40,258 nt of DNA, taken from assembly GCA_003523185.1 (NCBI GenBank), contig DPGN01000060.1, positions 55,374 to 95,631 of the forward strand, in the 5' to 3' direction. Each line of letters opens with the position of its first letter. Within the stretch, counting starts at the first letter, position 1. The notes under the pieces are model-generated. The model was not told where the DNA came from. It ran no database searches and was given only the letters and a program-made list of their open reading frames with translations. The position numbers and the translations under genes were made by a program. Below, piece by piece: positions 7,882-17,466 of the stretch. Origin of the DNA: Halieaceae bacterium (GTDB taxonomy: Bacteria > Pseudomonadota > Gammaproteobacteria > Pseudomonadales > Halieaceae).

Positions 7882-9498
7882 TCAAACATGCCTAGCCGAA
7901 ACGTAATATAAGGCGCCAGAGAACGGCGGCAGCTCACCATTAAATTCCTCCGCCGAATCGCCCTGTCCCACTATCATGATCGATCGTTCGATCTCAGTTT
8001 CAGGAACGACAACAGTCTCCTCGGAGAAATTAAAGACGGCTTGAACGCATTGACCGTCATGCGATCGCTGAAAGCGAAGTACGTCGCCGCTTCCGGAAAT
8101 GTTATTGAGGTCTCCCCAACGAAGCTCAGGACAAGCATTTCTTATCGAAAGCAGTCGCTTTAGATGCTCGCGGAGCTCGGCGCCAGCCACCGAATCAACA
8201 GCACGTTGTTTATGACATTCCGGCACGGGTAACCATGGGGTTGAGACAGTGAACCCCCCATGCTCGGCGGCGCCGAGCCACGGCATGGGTGTTCGCGCGC
8301 CATCCCTACTCAACGTATGAGGCCAATTTCTCAGCGCCTCTGGATCTTTTAGTAAGTCAAAGGGAATTTCGACCTGCGGGAGACCAAGCTCCTCGCCCTG
8401 ATAAATAAACAGATTGCCTCTTAGCGAGATAAGCAACAAAGCCAGAAGTTTGGCACGATGGATATCGTCCAGATGCTGCAACCACCGGCTATGTACCCTT
8501 GGCACATCATGGTTGGAGAAGGCCCAAGAGGGCCAACCCCGATCGGGGTCGTTAGACCATGAACCAATAATTTGGGCGAACCCCTCAACATCCAGCTCTG
8601 GAAGATAGAGGAATTCAAAGCCGTAAGCCGTATTCAGCCGAGTTTCCCCCCTGGTGTATTCCTGTCGAATGTTGAGTGTTTGGGATCCGCCCACCTCAGC
8701 CACTGTGAAGCGCGAACAATACTGATCGGTCAGCGCCCTGATTCGCTCGAGGAAAGTGGGGAGGTCTCGGTGGTTAGAGTTATTGATCGCCTTTTGCATG
8801 TCGACCGGCCGCAAACCACTCCAGTGACCGGGATCGGCCACTGGGTTATCCGGGAGTTCGACATTGTGCATGCCGTAATTAATGGCATCTAACCGGAACC
8901 CATCAACCCCGCGCTCTAGCCAGAACTTGGCAACTGACAGCAAAGCGTCTTGAACTTCAGGATTGTGAAGATTCAAGTCGGGCTGCGAACTCAAAAAGTT
9001 GTGCAGGTAGTACTGCTGTCTACGCGCATCCCACGTCCACGCTGGTCCGCCAAAGATAGACTGCCAGTTGTTAGGTGGCGACCCCTCGGGTCGCGCGTCG
9101 GCCCACACATACCAATCGGACTTGTCGTTATTGCGCGACGAGCGGCTGGAGACAAACCACGGGTGTTCAATGGAAGAGTGTGAATAGACTTGGTCGATGA
9201 CAACCTTGAGACCCAGGTTATGGGCTCGATCTATCAGTGCATCAAAGTCGGTCAGATTCCCAAATGAGGGGTCCACGCTACAAAAATCTGAGACGTCGTA
9301 TCCGAAGTCATGCATGGGCGACGTAAAAAAAGGCGAAATCCACACACCATCGACGCCCAAATCGGCAACATAGTGCAGTTTTTCGGTGATGCCCCTGAGA
9401 TCACCCGTGCCATCTCCGCTGTAATCGAAAAAGCTTCTCGGATAAATCTGATACAGCGCGGCACCACGCCACCACTCGAACGAATTTGTACTTATCAC
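7882..9498 (-). CDS. GH13 alpha-glucosidase, cytoplasmic
   Basis: Retaining alpha-glucosidase of the GH13 exo-glucosidase group (GH13_23-like), which releases glucose from maltose and short maltodextrins. WWRGAALYQIYPRSF and DGTGDLRGI open the barrel. The nucleophile is Asp in GFRLDAI (residue 204), the acid/base Glu in FTVAEVG (268), and the transition-state Asp in FSNHDVPR (331). There is no signal peptide, so it should act in the cytoplasm on imported sugar. I place the start at the GTG at 9498 because 538 aa is the usual length; a GTG at 9588 would add 30 residues without family character, and neither start has a strong ribosome binding site. It is divergent from the AraC regulator and upstream of the lipoprotein hydrolase. 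It likely completes the pathway encoded at 12972-24727. Confidence 0.85.
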   Translation of the reverse strand: MISTNSFEWWRGAALYQIYPRSFFDYSGDGTGDLRGITEKLHYVADLGVDGVWISPFFTSPMHDFGYDVSDFCSVDPSFGNLTDFDALIDRAHNLGLKVVIDQVYSHSSIEHPWFVSSRSSRNNDKSDWYVWADARPEGSPPNNWQSIFGGPAWTWDARRQQYYLHNFLSSQPDLNLHNPEVQDALLSVAKFWLERGVDGFRLDAINYGMHNVELPDNPVADPGHWSGLRPVDMQKAINNSNHRDLPTFLERIRALTDQYCSRFTVAEVGGSQTLNIRQEYTRGETRLNTAYGFEFLYLPELDVEGFAQIIGSWSNDPDRGWPSWAFSNHDVPRVHSRWLQHLDDIHRAKLLALLLISLRGNLFIYQGEELGLPQVEIPFDLLKDPEALRNWPHTLSRDGARTPMPWLGAAEHGGFTVSTPWLPVPECHKQRAVDSVAGAELREHLKRLLSIRNACPELRWGDLNNISGSGDVLRFQRSHDGQCVQAVFNFSEETVVVPETEIERSIMIVGQGDSAEEFNGELPPFSGALYYVSARHV

Positions 9499-9730
9499 CG
9501 CCAGGGGCCCCACCCAGATAGAACGGACTGTTTTCGAAGCGCTAGTGTAGAGCCCTTTGGCGTTGAGACGCTCGTACCCTGCCCGCACTTCTTTATTTGT
9601 GTTACAGCATAAAACCCAAGCTCGCGATACACCTCCAAAAATGGGTCGTTAACCTCTAGGAATTTAACGGTGAAATCGCATAAGGTAGGCAAAGGGGAGA
9701 AAATAATAAAAAAATTGGGGGGGTGCTGTC

Positions 9731-10570
9731 GTGCTGCCATTTTATGAGCGACTTGACGAGCAGAGTAAGAATCAATCGATAAGCGTGAGATCAATGACTC
9801 AAATGGGCAACCATGCCTATTGGCATTTTCACCAGGAAATCGAAATCTTTTACTCGGCCAAGGGTTCGGGAAAATGCATCGTCGGGGACTATGTGGGGCG
9901 CTATTCGCCCGGTCAGTTAGTTATCGCAGGGTCGTTTCTGCCTCACGACTTCAACTACGCGGATGACGACGACCAGACAAACAATATCCTTATTCACTTC
10001 AATCCACAGGTCCTAAATGGCTTCACCGAATTTGCGCCGATACGCCATCTTCTAGAGCAAGCACGGTATGGCCTATCGTTCAAAAAAGTCCCAGAGAAGA
10101 CTCAATCATTACTGCGGAATCTTGAGCGCCTCGAGCCAGCGTCTAGAGCGATTGGCGTGTTAGAGGTGCTTGCCAGCTTATGCCAGCTGAATAGCCAGCC
10201 ACAGCGACTTTCATCAATCGATTTCTCTCCCGAGAACATGGACGACCGGAGTGGTAAGCGTCTCAATACAGTCATTGAGCACATCACGCAAAATCAGAGT
10301 CGCCCCATTCATGTGGAGGAGATGGCGCAGATTTGTAATCTGTCGACACCGGCTTTTTGCCGATGGTTCAAGCAGGTCTTTAAATGCAGTTTCGTAACGT
10401 ATATGACCGAGCGAAGAATAGAGACCGCCTGCCGTCTGTTGGAGACTTCGAATCTGGGAATCTCAATCATTGGCGACCGTGTGGGATTCGAAAGCTATAG
10501 CAACTTCAATAGAGCCTTCACGAAAGTCAAACAGATACCGCCACGAGAGTACCGACGCGTCCACCAGTAG
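9731..10570 (+). CDS. AraC-family transcriptional regulator with N-terminal cupin
   Basis: 279-aa AraC/XylS regulator. The N-terminal half is a cupin-type sensor (HAYWHFHQEIEIFYSAKGSGK; FLPHDFNY), expected to bind a sugar. The C-terminal half, from about residue 180, carries two helix-turn-helix units: PIHVEEMAQICNLSTPAFCRWFKQVF, and the second with ISIIGDRVGFESYSNFNRAF, ending in the family signature PPREYRR. The start is a GTG at 9731, preceded by a run of seven G at 9717-9723. It is divergent from the alpha-glucosidase, with a 232-base intergenic region that is AT-rich near 9690-9716 and likely holds both promoters. It is the only sugar-type regulator in the window, so it is the natural candidate to control the glycan genes; that link is inferred from position. 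Confidence 0.85.
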   Translation: MLPFYERLDEQSKNQSISVRSMTQMGNHAYWHFHQEIEIFYSAKGSGKCIVGDYVGRYSPGQLVIAGSFLPHDFNYADDDDQTNNILIHFNPQVLNGFTEFAPIRHLLEQARYGLSFKKVPEKTQSLLRNLERLEPASRAIGVLEVLASLCQLNSQPQRLSSIDFSPENMDDRSGKRLNTVIEHITQNQSRPIHVEEMAQICNLSTPAFCRWFKQVFKCSFVTYMTERRIETACRLLETSNLGISIIGDRVGFESYSNFNRAFTKVKQIPPREYRRVHQ

Positions 10571-10576
10571 TGGCTG

Positions 10577-11422
10577 TTAGGCGTGTAGGAACTTGGCGTG
10601 GAAGCGCAAGTGCTCCTCGATAAACGATGCGATGAAGAAATAGCTGTGGTCGAAGCCTTCATGCAATCGGTACGTCAGGGGAAATCCCGCTGCATCACAA
10701 GCAGCCTTGAGCGCATCCGGTTTTAGCTGGTCGTCAAGAAACGCATCCGCAGCCCCTTGATCGACTAACAGCGGCACCTGGGCGGCTCCGGAGCGAATCA
10801 AGGCAGTGGCGTCGTGTTGCTGCCATTCGGCTTGATCCTCACCGAGGTAGGCCGTGAATGCTTTGTGACCCCAAGGACAATCTGTCGGATTGCAAATCGG
10901 CGAAAAAGCGCTCACGGAACGGTAGGTTTCCGGATGCTTAAGCGCCAGAGTCATTGCCCCGTGTCCGCCCATTGAATGCCCGCAAATACTGACGCGACTG
11001 AGATCTAGACCCTCTACGCCACCGAGTAGACCAGGCAACTCCTCAACGATGAAGGTCTCCATCTGGTAGTGAGACGCCCAAGGCGACTGAGTCGCGTTGA
11101 TATAGAAGCCGGCACCTAACCCCAAGTCGTAGGAGCCGTCAGGATCATCTGCCACATCATCGCCCCGGGGACTGGTATCGGGGAATACGACAGCAATACC
11201 CAGCTCACTGGCAACACGCTGCGCCCCGGCCTTAGTCACAGCATTTTCGTCTGTACAGGTCAGTCCCGACAGATAAATGAGGACTGGTACCGGATTAGAT
11301 GAGGCAAAGTCGGGTATGAAGACAGAAAACACCGTATTGCCCGATAACGTTTCGGACGTTGCCTGATAGCGTTTCTGCTCTCCGGCAAAGCAACGGTTTG
11401 ATGACAATAATTCCAACCCCAT
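10577..11422 (-). CDS. fghA: S-formylglutathione hydrolase
   Basis: 281-aa alpha/beta hydrolase (esterase D family) that hydrolyses S-formylglutathione to formate and glutathione, the last step of glutathione-dependent formaldehyde oxidation in the cytoplasm. The nucleophile elbow GHSMGGHG places Ser150; Asp226 in DQGAADAFLD and His259 in GFDHSYFF complete the triad. LIYLSGLTCTDEN near residue 50 is a family signature. The length is normal. The ATG at 11422 follows AGGGG by 8 bases. It lies 78 bases after frmA on the same strand, forming the classic frmA-fghA pair. Its stop is 6 bases from the convergent araC gene. Confidence 0.95.
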   Translation of the reverse strand: MGLELLSSNRCFAGEQKRYQATSETLSGNTVFSVFIPDFASSNPVPVLIYLSGLTCTDENAVTKAGAQRVASELGIAVVFPDTSPRGDDVADDPDGSYDLGLGAGFYINATQSPWASHYQMETFIVEELPGLLGGVEGLDLSRVSICGHSMGGHGAMTLALKHPETYRSVSAFSPICNPTDCPWGHKAFTAYLGEDQAEWQQHDATALIRSGAAQVPLLVDQGAADAFLDDQLKPDALKAACDAAGFPLTYRLHEGFDHSYFFIASFIEEHLRFHAKFLHA

Positions 11423-11500
11423 GACTATCGCCCCTGTTAAATGCCCCTAACGCTCGCCTTACTTACTTGCCTTACTAGTGCGACTTACAAGCGCGAATTA

Positions 11501-12607
11501 CTAGAACGTCACGACGGATCGGATGCTCTTGCCCTCATGCATCAAATGAAACGCGTCATTGATCTGATTAAGCGGCATGGTGTGAGTGATCATCTCGTCG
11601 ATATTGATTTTCCCTTCCATGTACCAGTCGACAATCTTGGGGACGTCCGTTCGACCGCGTGCACCACCGAATGCGGTACCGCGCCAAGACCTTCCGGTCA
11701 CTAACTGGAAAGGTCGCGTGGAAATTTCCTGGCCTGCGCCGGCCACACCAATGATGCAGCTTTGCCCCCAACCCTTGTGACAGCACTCGAGCGCCTGGCG
11801 CATGACATTCACGTTGCCGATACACTCGAAACTGTAATCAACGCCGCCACCAGTCATTTGAATCAGATGGTCGACGACGTTTTCCACTTCGCTCGGATTA
11901 ACAAAATCCGTCATACCGAACTGCCGCGCGAGCTCCGCCTTGGTTGGGTTCAAATCGACACCAATGATACGCGTTGCACCCACCATGCGAGCGCCTTGTA
12001 TAACGTTGAGACCAATGCCACCGAGGCCGAAGACAGCGACTGTTGAGCCCGCTTCAACCTTCATTGTGAACGCCACGGCACCAATACCAGTCGTTACACC
12101 ACAGCCGATGTAACAAATCTTGTCGAAGGGCGCGTCCTCGCGAACTTTTGCCACCGCAATCTCAGGTAGCACGGTGAAGTTGGAAAATGTCGAGCAACCC
12201 ATGTAATGGAGAATTGGCTGGCCATCCAAAGTAAAACGACTCGAATGATCAGGCATTAAGCCCTGACCTTGAGTTTCGCGAATGGCTTGGCAGAGGTTCG
12301 TTTTGGGGTGCAGACAGAAATTACACTCTCGGCACTCGGGGGTATAAAGAGGAATAACGTGGTCACCGGGCTTTACTGATTTTACACCCTCGCCCACCTC
12401 AACAACGACGCCTGCGCCCTCATGGCCCAATATGGCTGGAAAAGCCCCCTCCGGATCATCACCTGACAACGTGAACGCGTCGGTATGACAAACGCCCGTT
12501 GCTTTGATTTCCACCATGACCTCACCGGGTCGTGGTCCCTGAACATCCACCTCTGCAATTTCCAAAGGCGCGCCAGCTTTAAAGGCAACCGCCGCTCTGC
12601 TCTTCAT
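11501..12607 (-). CDS. frmA: S-(hydroxymethyl)glutathione dehydrogenase / class III alcohol dehydrogenase
   Basis: 368-aa zinc-dependent dehydrogenase that oxidises the formaldehyde-glutathione adduct to S-formylglutathione using NAD. Catalytic zinc ligands are Cys40 (GVCHTD) and His62 (LGHEGAG); the structural zinc site is the four-Cys cluster at 92, 95, 98 and 106 (ECRECNFCLHPKTNLC). FGLGGIGL is the NAD-binding loop. SWRGTAFGGARGR is typical of the class III (GSH-FDH) branch rather than general alcohol dehydrogenases. GAAGGTG precedes the ATG. It pairs with fghA downstream and is divergent from the TonB-dependent receptor. Formaldehyde could come from demethylation of betaines or other methylated substrates, as other genes in the window suggest. 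Confidence 0.95.
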   Translation of the reverse strand: MKSRAAVAFKAGAPLEIAEVDVQGPRPGEVMVEIKATGVCHTDAFTLSGDDPEGAFPAILGHEGAGVVVEVGEGVKSVKPGDHVIPLYTPECRECNFCLHPKTNLCQAIRETQGQGLMPDHSSRFTLDGQPILHYMGCSTFSNFTVLPEIAVAKVREDAPFDKICYIGCGVTTGIGAVAFTMKVEAGSTVAVFGLGGIGLNVIQGARMVGATRIIGVDLNPTKAELARQFGMTDFVNPSEVENVVDHLIQMTGGGVDYSFECIGNVNVMRQALECCHKGWGQSCIIGVAGAGQEISTRPFQLVTGRSWRGTAFGGARGRTDVPKIVDWYMEGKINIDEMITHTMPLNQINDAFHLMHEGKSIRSVVTF

Positions 12608-12721
12608 ATCAACACCTTCAATTTATCGTTATTTCATGGGGTGGTGGCTAGATCCACGCAGTGGTCCCAGCCTACGCAAGGTGATTAGCATGGCACTCCT
12701 CAGAACCAGATTCCAGCCCAT

Positions 12722-12747
12722 TTGACACATCAAGTTGTCACTATAAT
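12722..12747 (+). promoter_or_regulatory. Possible promoter/operator upstream of the TonB-dependent receptor
   Basis: A perfect TTGACA (12722-12727) and a perfect TATAAT (12742-12747) lie in the 364-base region between divergent frmA and the receptor, but only 14 bases apart instead of about 17. TGACA-N8-TGTCA (12723-12740), an inverted repeat, sits in the same place, so activator-assisted or operator use is possible. ACACATCAAG occurs here (12725-12734) and again at 12837-12846. The rest of the gap shows no gene. Confidence 0.3.
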
Positions 12748-12971
12748 TTGCTGAAGATTTGCGTTGTATTTAATGCATGGCAGCGGCTCTCAGACCTCAG
12801 ACATCGCAAAAATGAGCGGCAACCTCCAGCTTTTTAACACATCAAGATGCGGAACCTTGTACAGCCGTTTTAGCTGAGAGTAACCTGACGACAACGCAGC
12901 AGTGGTGCCGCTGTGAATAATTAAAAAACAGTAGTTTGCATAAACCATTCCATCTTTTGAGGGGACACAAA

Positions 12972-15737
12972 ATGAAGAACACGACTTTCAACCGTTCGCG
13001 GTTGGCGAGTGCTGTATCTGTGGCTATCGCTGTCAGCGGCATGGCCGTTGCACTTCCTGCAGCAGCGCAGGAAGAAGCTGAGGTCATGGAGGAAGTAATC
13101 GTCACGGGTTATCGAAAAAGCCTGATGGACTCGATTGAGAATAAGCGCGAGAGTGGATCAATAATCGAGTCAATTTCTGCTGAGGACATCGGCAAACTTC
13201 CTGATTCGTCAATTGCAGAGTCGCTAGCTAGGCTTCCTGGGTTAGCTGCACAGCGGCTCGATGGTCGTGCTAGCCGGATCAGTATCCGGGGCTTCGGCGA
13301 AAACGAGAGTGCAACGACATTTAACGGACGTGAGCAGGTATCAATTTCTGATAACCGGGGCGTCGAGTTTGATTTGTACCCCTCTGAAATTATGGCGGGC
13401 GTTGACGTCTACAAGACACCAGATGCGAACCTTGAAGCCGAGGGGATCGCTGGCGTAATCGACATGCGAACGATCAAGCCCTTGGACACAAACAGCCGAA
13501 TGTCCGTCCGTGCAGAATATGAACGAAATGATCTTGGACAGCTCAATCCGGATGCGGATGAGGCTGGCCTAAATGCTACATTCTCCTACATCGATCAGTT
13601 CGCAGATGGCACATTGGGTGTTGCGTTCGCTCACGCCATGCTTGACTCGCCCAACCAAGAGAATCGATGGAATGCTTGGGGCTATCTCCAGGGCTTCACT
13701 GACAGCAATGGCGCGCAGGGAGATCTTTTAGGCGGAGCAAAACCTTTCGTTCGGTCATCAACGCTCGAGCGCGACTCAACAATGCTGGTGGTCCAGTACG
13801 AGCCCAACGAGAGGGTCAGTATGACCGCTGATGCGCTGTATGTAGATTTCTCCGATCAAAAGATACTGAGAGGCGTAGAAATCCCCTTTGGATGGGGTCA
13901 GATGGGTCAGACGATCACAATTGATGACGTCTCATCTGACGGCATTGTGAGTCAGGCAACATCCGTAGGCCACAAAGTACTAGTGCGCAACGATTACGAA
14001 GAACGAAATGCGGAGTTGTCACAGTTTGGCTTTAACGTCGAAGTGAATGCGAGCGACAACACAAACGTTGTATTCGACGTCAGTCGCTCCGAAGTCGAGC
14101 GTGATATCTACTCAATGGAGAGCTACGCGGGCACGGGTCGAGGAACGTCGAGAGGTGCGGGCGATACCATTACTTACAATTTGGGTGGAGAAGCAGGCGC
14201 GACGTTTAGTACAGGTCTTGATTACACCGATCGCAACTTGATACAGCTAGGTGGTCAATTTAACTGGGGTGGAACAGAACTTAATGATGCGCTGGCCGCT
14301 CAATACGGCGATGACTTCATCGGCTTTGAAGGCCAAGGCCAAGATGGCTTCATCAACGTTCCAGAAATCGATGATGAACTGACCTCAATCAAAATCTCAG
14401 CAGAAACGATGATCGACAGCGATGTAATTTCGAGCATCGAGTATGGTGTGTCTGTGCGTGAGCGAGACAAAACCAAGCTATCTGCAGGGTTTTACATGAC
14501 GCTCGGCGATTTCCCCAATACCGGAATGATCAGCGATCAATACCACTTGGGGTCCGTAGAGTTGGCCTTCCTGGGCATTCCTGGAATTGTTGCCTATGAC
14601 TCACGAGCTATGGTGAATGGCGGTGTCTTCGATCTGATTCCAGAGACATCAAGCCACGCAACACGCTCATGGACCGTCTCGGAAGACCTAACCGCGGGCT
14701 TTGTCATGGCAAATATTGACTCAACGTTCGCAGGCAAGCCCATCTCTGGAAATGTCGGGTTCCGATATGTGCACACAGAGCAAAGCTCTTTGGGTAATGC
14801 AATCACGGCGGACGGCATCGTTAAACAAACTGTAAAGCACAGTTACGATAACATCCTGCCCAGTCTAAACCTGCGTTATGAGTTAACGGACAAGCAAGTG
14901 ATTCGGTTCGGACTCGCCAAAACGATGTCACGCCCACGCATGGATGAGATGAATGCGTCTTTCAGCATCAATCTCAACAACACGCAGGATCAGTACGGTA
15001 ACTACTGGTCGGCCAGTGGCGGCAATACCAACCTTGAGCCTAAAGAAGCCGTCGGTTTGGATTTGACCTACGAAAATTATTTTGCTGACGATGGGTACTT
15101 TGCACTAGCGTTGTACCAAAAGAACATCGAAAGCTGGATACATGGTGGTTCGGACGTCATTGACATCTCTAACTTCCTGGCCGCGGTCAATGAAACAGCA
15201 CCGGATGGTAGTACAACGGCTACGATTGGCGGGCAGTCTAATGGTGGTGACGGTAAGATTCGGGGCTATGAGGTGTCGTTATCACTACCGCTCAATCAGG
15301 TGGCTGATGCGCTCGACGGTTTCGGTGTATTCCTCAGCCACACCCAAGTCTGGTCAAATCTCAACACACCCGGCGGCGGCAACTACGTACTGCCGGGTCT
15401 ATCAGAAGAGATTCAACAGGCGACCGTTTACTATGAAAACGCAGGATTTGAAGCGCGTGTGAGCATGCGCAAGCGAGAGGATTTCAAAGGGGATCTCTAC
15501 GGCCTTGGCTTCTCTGTGCAGCAATATGATATCTCTGGTGAGAGTATTTGGGATGCACAGCTGGGCTACAACTTTGAAAACTCGGGTATTGAGCAACTCC
15601 AAGGCTTGCGAGTTTATTTCCAGGGTATCAACCTAACAGACGAGCCATTTGTCTCGGGTCAAGGATGGCAGCAGTTCGTTCGTGACTATCAGGAGTACGG
15701 CGTGAACTACAGACTAGGGTTTAACTACAACTTCTAA
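12972..15737 (+). CDS. TonB-dependent outer-membrane receptor (Caulobacter/Xanthomonas carbohydrate type)
   Basis: 921-aa outer-membrane receptor that would import oligosaccharides with TonB energy. A signal peptide ends at LPAAAQ (about residue 33), followed by EEVIVTGYRKSLMDSIENKR (TonB box and plug start). The plug has IGKLPDSSIAESLARLPG and ISIRGFG. The C-terminus ends in the expected aromatic beta-strand YRLGFNYNF. The IENKR...SISAEDIGKLPD pattern is typical of the carbohydrate-linked Xanthomonas/Caulobacter subfamily. The ATG at 12972 follows GAGGGG by 7 bases; an upstream in-frame ATG at 12936 lacks this and would spoil the signal peptide. It heads the glycan locus, with a strong terminator right behind it, so it can be expressed well above the downstream enzymes. 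The alpha-glucan substrate is inferred from the neighbouring GH13/GH97 genes. Confidence 0.92.
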   Translation: MKNTTFNRSRLASAVSVAIAVSGMAVALPAAAQEEAEVMEEVIVTGYRKSLMDSIENKRESGSIIESISAEDIGKLPDSSIAESLARLPGLAAQRLDGRASRISIRGFGENESATTFNGREQVSISDNRGVEFDLYPSEIMAGVDVYKTPDANLEAEGIAGVIDMRTIKPLDTNSRMSVRAEYERNDLGQLNPDADEAGLNATFSYIDQFADGTLGVAFAHAMLDSPNQENRWNAWGYLQGFTDSNGAQGDLLGGAKPFVRSSTLERDSTMLVVQYEPNERVSMTADALYVDFSDQKILRGVEIPFGWGQMGQTITIDDVSSDGIVSQATSVGHKVLVRNDYEERNAELSQFGFNVEVNASDNTNVVFDVSRSEVERDIYSMESYAGTGRGTSRGAGDTITYNLGGEAGATFSTGLDYTDRNLIQLGGQFNWGGTELNDALAAQYGDDFIGFEGQGQDGFINVPEIDDELTSIKISAETMIDSDVISSIEYGVSVRERDKTKLSAGFYMTLGDFPNTGMISDQYHLGSVELAFLGIPGIVAYDSRAMVNGGVFDLIPETSSHATRSWTVSEDLTAGFVMANIDSTFAGKPISGNVGFRYVHTEQSSLGNAITADGIVKQTVKHSYDNILPSLNLRYELTDKQVIRFGLAKTMSRPRMDEMNASFSINLNNTQDQYGNYWSASGGNTNLEPKEAVGLDLTYENYFADDGYFALALYQKNIESWIHGGSDVIDISNFLAAVNETAPDGSTTATIGGQSNGGDGKIRGYEVSLSLPLNQVADALDGFGVFLSHTQVWSNLNTPGGGNYVLPGLSEEIQQATVYYENAGFEARVSMRKREDFKGDLYGLGFSVQQYDISGESIWDAQLGYNFENSGIEQLQGLRVYFQGINLTDEPFVSGQGWQQFVRDYQEYGVNYRLGFNYNF

Positions 15738-15755
15738 TCTGGAGCGCTAAACTAC

Positions 15756-15790
15756 AACCTCTACGGCGTCAGTCGTAGAGGTTTTTTTTT
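15756..15790 (+). terminator. Rho-independent terminator after the receptor gene
   Basis: AACCTCTACG (15756-15765) and CGTAGAGGTT (15774-15783) form a perfect 10-bp stem with an 8-base loop, followed by a run of T to 15790. It lies 19 bases after the receptor stop and 22 bases before the halogenase-like gene. It should end most receptor transcripts, leaving the downstream genes to read-through or their own promoter. Confidence 0.9.
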
Positions 15791-15811
15791 GCAACGGCGG
15801 GTTCAAAAAGC

Positions 15812-17311
15812 GTGGATAACGTGACCAATAAAATAAACAAAATCGTAATCGTCGGCGGCGGCACCGCCGGTTGGAACGCTGCAGCATTTTTATCGAGGAC
15901 GCTCGGCAAGGTCATAGACATAACGCTTGTTGAGTCCGACGAAATCGGAATTGTAGGCGTTGGAGAAGCCACCATTCCGCCCATCCTTGCCTTTAATAAT
16001 GCGCTTGGTTTTGAAGAAACGGCGTTTCTCAAGAACACGCAAGGCAGCATTAAGCTGGGCATTCAATTCGAAAACTGGGGACAAGTTGGCGATAAATACA
16101 TGCATGCCTTCGGCAATGTAGGTAAAGATTTCGCCTTCTGCAGCTTCCATAATTTTTGGCTGAGAGCAAAGAAGGAAGGAAGAAAGGAGGATTTCTGGGA
16201 CTTTTCTCTAAATTTTCAAGCAGCGAAGTTGAATCGCTTTGCAAAGGTAAAACAGATCTCAGGCACTGACCTTCAAGGCATCGCCTACGCCTACCATTTC
16301 GATGCAGGTTTGTACGCAAAGCACCTTAGGAAATTCAGTGAAACCCGAGGTGTCAAACGTATCGAGGGCAAGATCAGCAACGTGAATCAATGCGCCCACA
16401 CAGACTTCATCACAGACGTCGTGCTCGAATCGGGTCAGAAGGTTGAGGGGGACCTCTTTATTGACTGCTCTGGCTTCAGAGGCCTTTTAATCGAACAAGC
16501 ATTAAAGACAGGCTATGAAAATTGGAGTCACTGGTTACCCTGCGATCGCGCCCTCGCTGTACCCACTAAGTCAGTAGGCCAGGTTAAGCCCTACACCCGA
16601 TCTATCGCGCACAAAGCGGGTTGGCAGTGGAATATACCCTTGCAACACCGAACGGGTAACGGACATGTTTACTGCAGTGATTACATCTCCGACGAGGAAG
16701 CGAGAGAAACGCTGTTGGCCCACCTAGGGTCTGAACCTCTTGCGGAACCTAGAAGCATTCCATTTGTCACCGGGCGTCGAAAATTACAATGGAACAAAAA
16801 TTGTGTTGCTTTCGGCCTCGCTAGTGGCTTTCTGGAGCCCCTCGAGTCGACCAGCATTCACCTCATACAGGTGGGCCTCAGACGCTTAGTTCAGCACTTC
16901 CCGCACCAGGGCATAAAACAAGCGGAAATTGACGAATTTAATCGACAATCGCAGCGGGAGATGGAGCACATCCGCGATTTTATTATTTTGCACTACAAGC
17001 TGAATCAACGCTCTGACAGTGAGTTTTGGGTCAACTGCCAAAACATGGATGTTCCTGACTCGTTAAAGCATCGGATGGAGCTCTTCAAGGCCTCGGCAAA
17101 AGTCTTTAAGGAAAGCGACGACTTATTCCACGAGATTGCATGGCAACAAGTCATGATAGGGCAAGGGCTGATACCCGATGACTATCATCCTATCGCCCAC
17201 ACGATTTCCTCGGATCAGTTAAATGGCCTTTTCAGAGATTTACAAACATTGATCGGTAAAACAGTCGCTGCAATGCCGAGCCACGATAAGTTCCTAGAGG
17301 CAGTTAGCTAG
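15812..17311 (+). CDS. Tryptophan-halogenase-like FAD-dependent monooxygenase
   Basis: 499-aa flavoprotein of the flavin-dependent halogenase family. The FAD-binding GGGTAGW is at residues 15-21 and the second motif GVGEATIP at 49-56. The halogenase signature WxWxIP is intact as WQWNIP (271-276). Lys81 (GSIKLGIQFENW) aligns with the catalytic lysine of PrnA-type enzymes, and Glu345 (LEPLESTSIH) with the active-site Glu. By motif it could make hypohalous acid and halogenate an aromatic substrate. Relatives are often found next to TonB-dependent receptors in marine and Xanthomonas-type sugar loci, where their role is unknown. The start is a GTG at 15812 (another GTG at 15821), with only a weak ribosome binding site. 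It sits between the receptor's terminator and the glycosidase genes. A flavin reductase partner is not seen here. Confidence 0.85.
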   Translation: MDNVTNKINKIVIVGGGTAGWNAAAFLSRTLGKVIDITLVESDEIGIVGVGEATIPPILAFNNALGFEETAFLKNTQGSIKLGIQFENWGQVGDKYMHAFGNVGKDFAFCSFHNFWLRAKKEGRKEDFWDFSLNFQAAKLNRFAKVKQISGTDLQGIAYAYHFDAGLYAKHLRKFSETRGVKRIEGKISNVNQCAHTDFITDVVLESGQKVEGDLFIDCSGFRGLLIEQALKTGYENWSHWLPCDRALAVPTKSVGQVKPYTRSIAHKAGWQWNIPLQHRTGNGHVYCSDYISDEEARETLLAHLGSEPLAEPRSIPFVTGRRKLQWNKNCVAFGLASGFLEPLESTSIHLIQVGLRRLVQHFPHQGIKQAEIDEFNRQSQREMEHIRDFIILHYKLNQRSDSEFWVNCQNMDVPDSLKHRMELFKASAKVFKESDDLFHEIAWQQVMIGQGLIPDDYHPIAHTISSDQLNGLFRDLQTLIGKTVAAMPSHDKFLEAVS

Positions 17312-17466
17312 TGGCGCATCAAGTTGGTGTCCTAGGGCGTCATTGCAGCGGCTACTAAGAGCGATTTATCACGCAGAAAAAATCGACGATCTCCAGAAAA
17401 TTAACATCGCGGTGATGAAAACAGACTCGGGATGTATGATCACTGAAAAAAATAATGGGGGTTGGG

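Noticed and set aside
9586..9588. GTG at 9588 as the start of the GH13 alpha-glucosidase
   Set aside because: It would add a 30-residue leader unlike the family and not a signal peptide; the GTG at 9498 gives the usual length. The choice is not certain because neither has a strong ribosome binding site.
9495..9794. 99-codon minus-strand frame between araC and the GH13 gene
   Set aside because: It overlaps the start of both neighbours, contains a stretch set by a poly-A/T tract, and has no family character or ribosome binding site.
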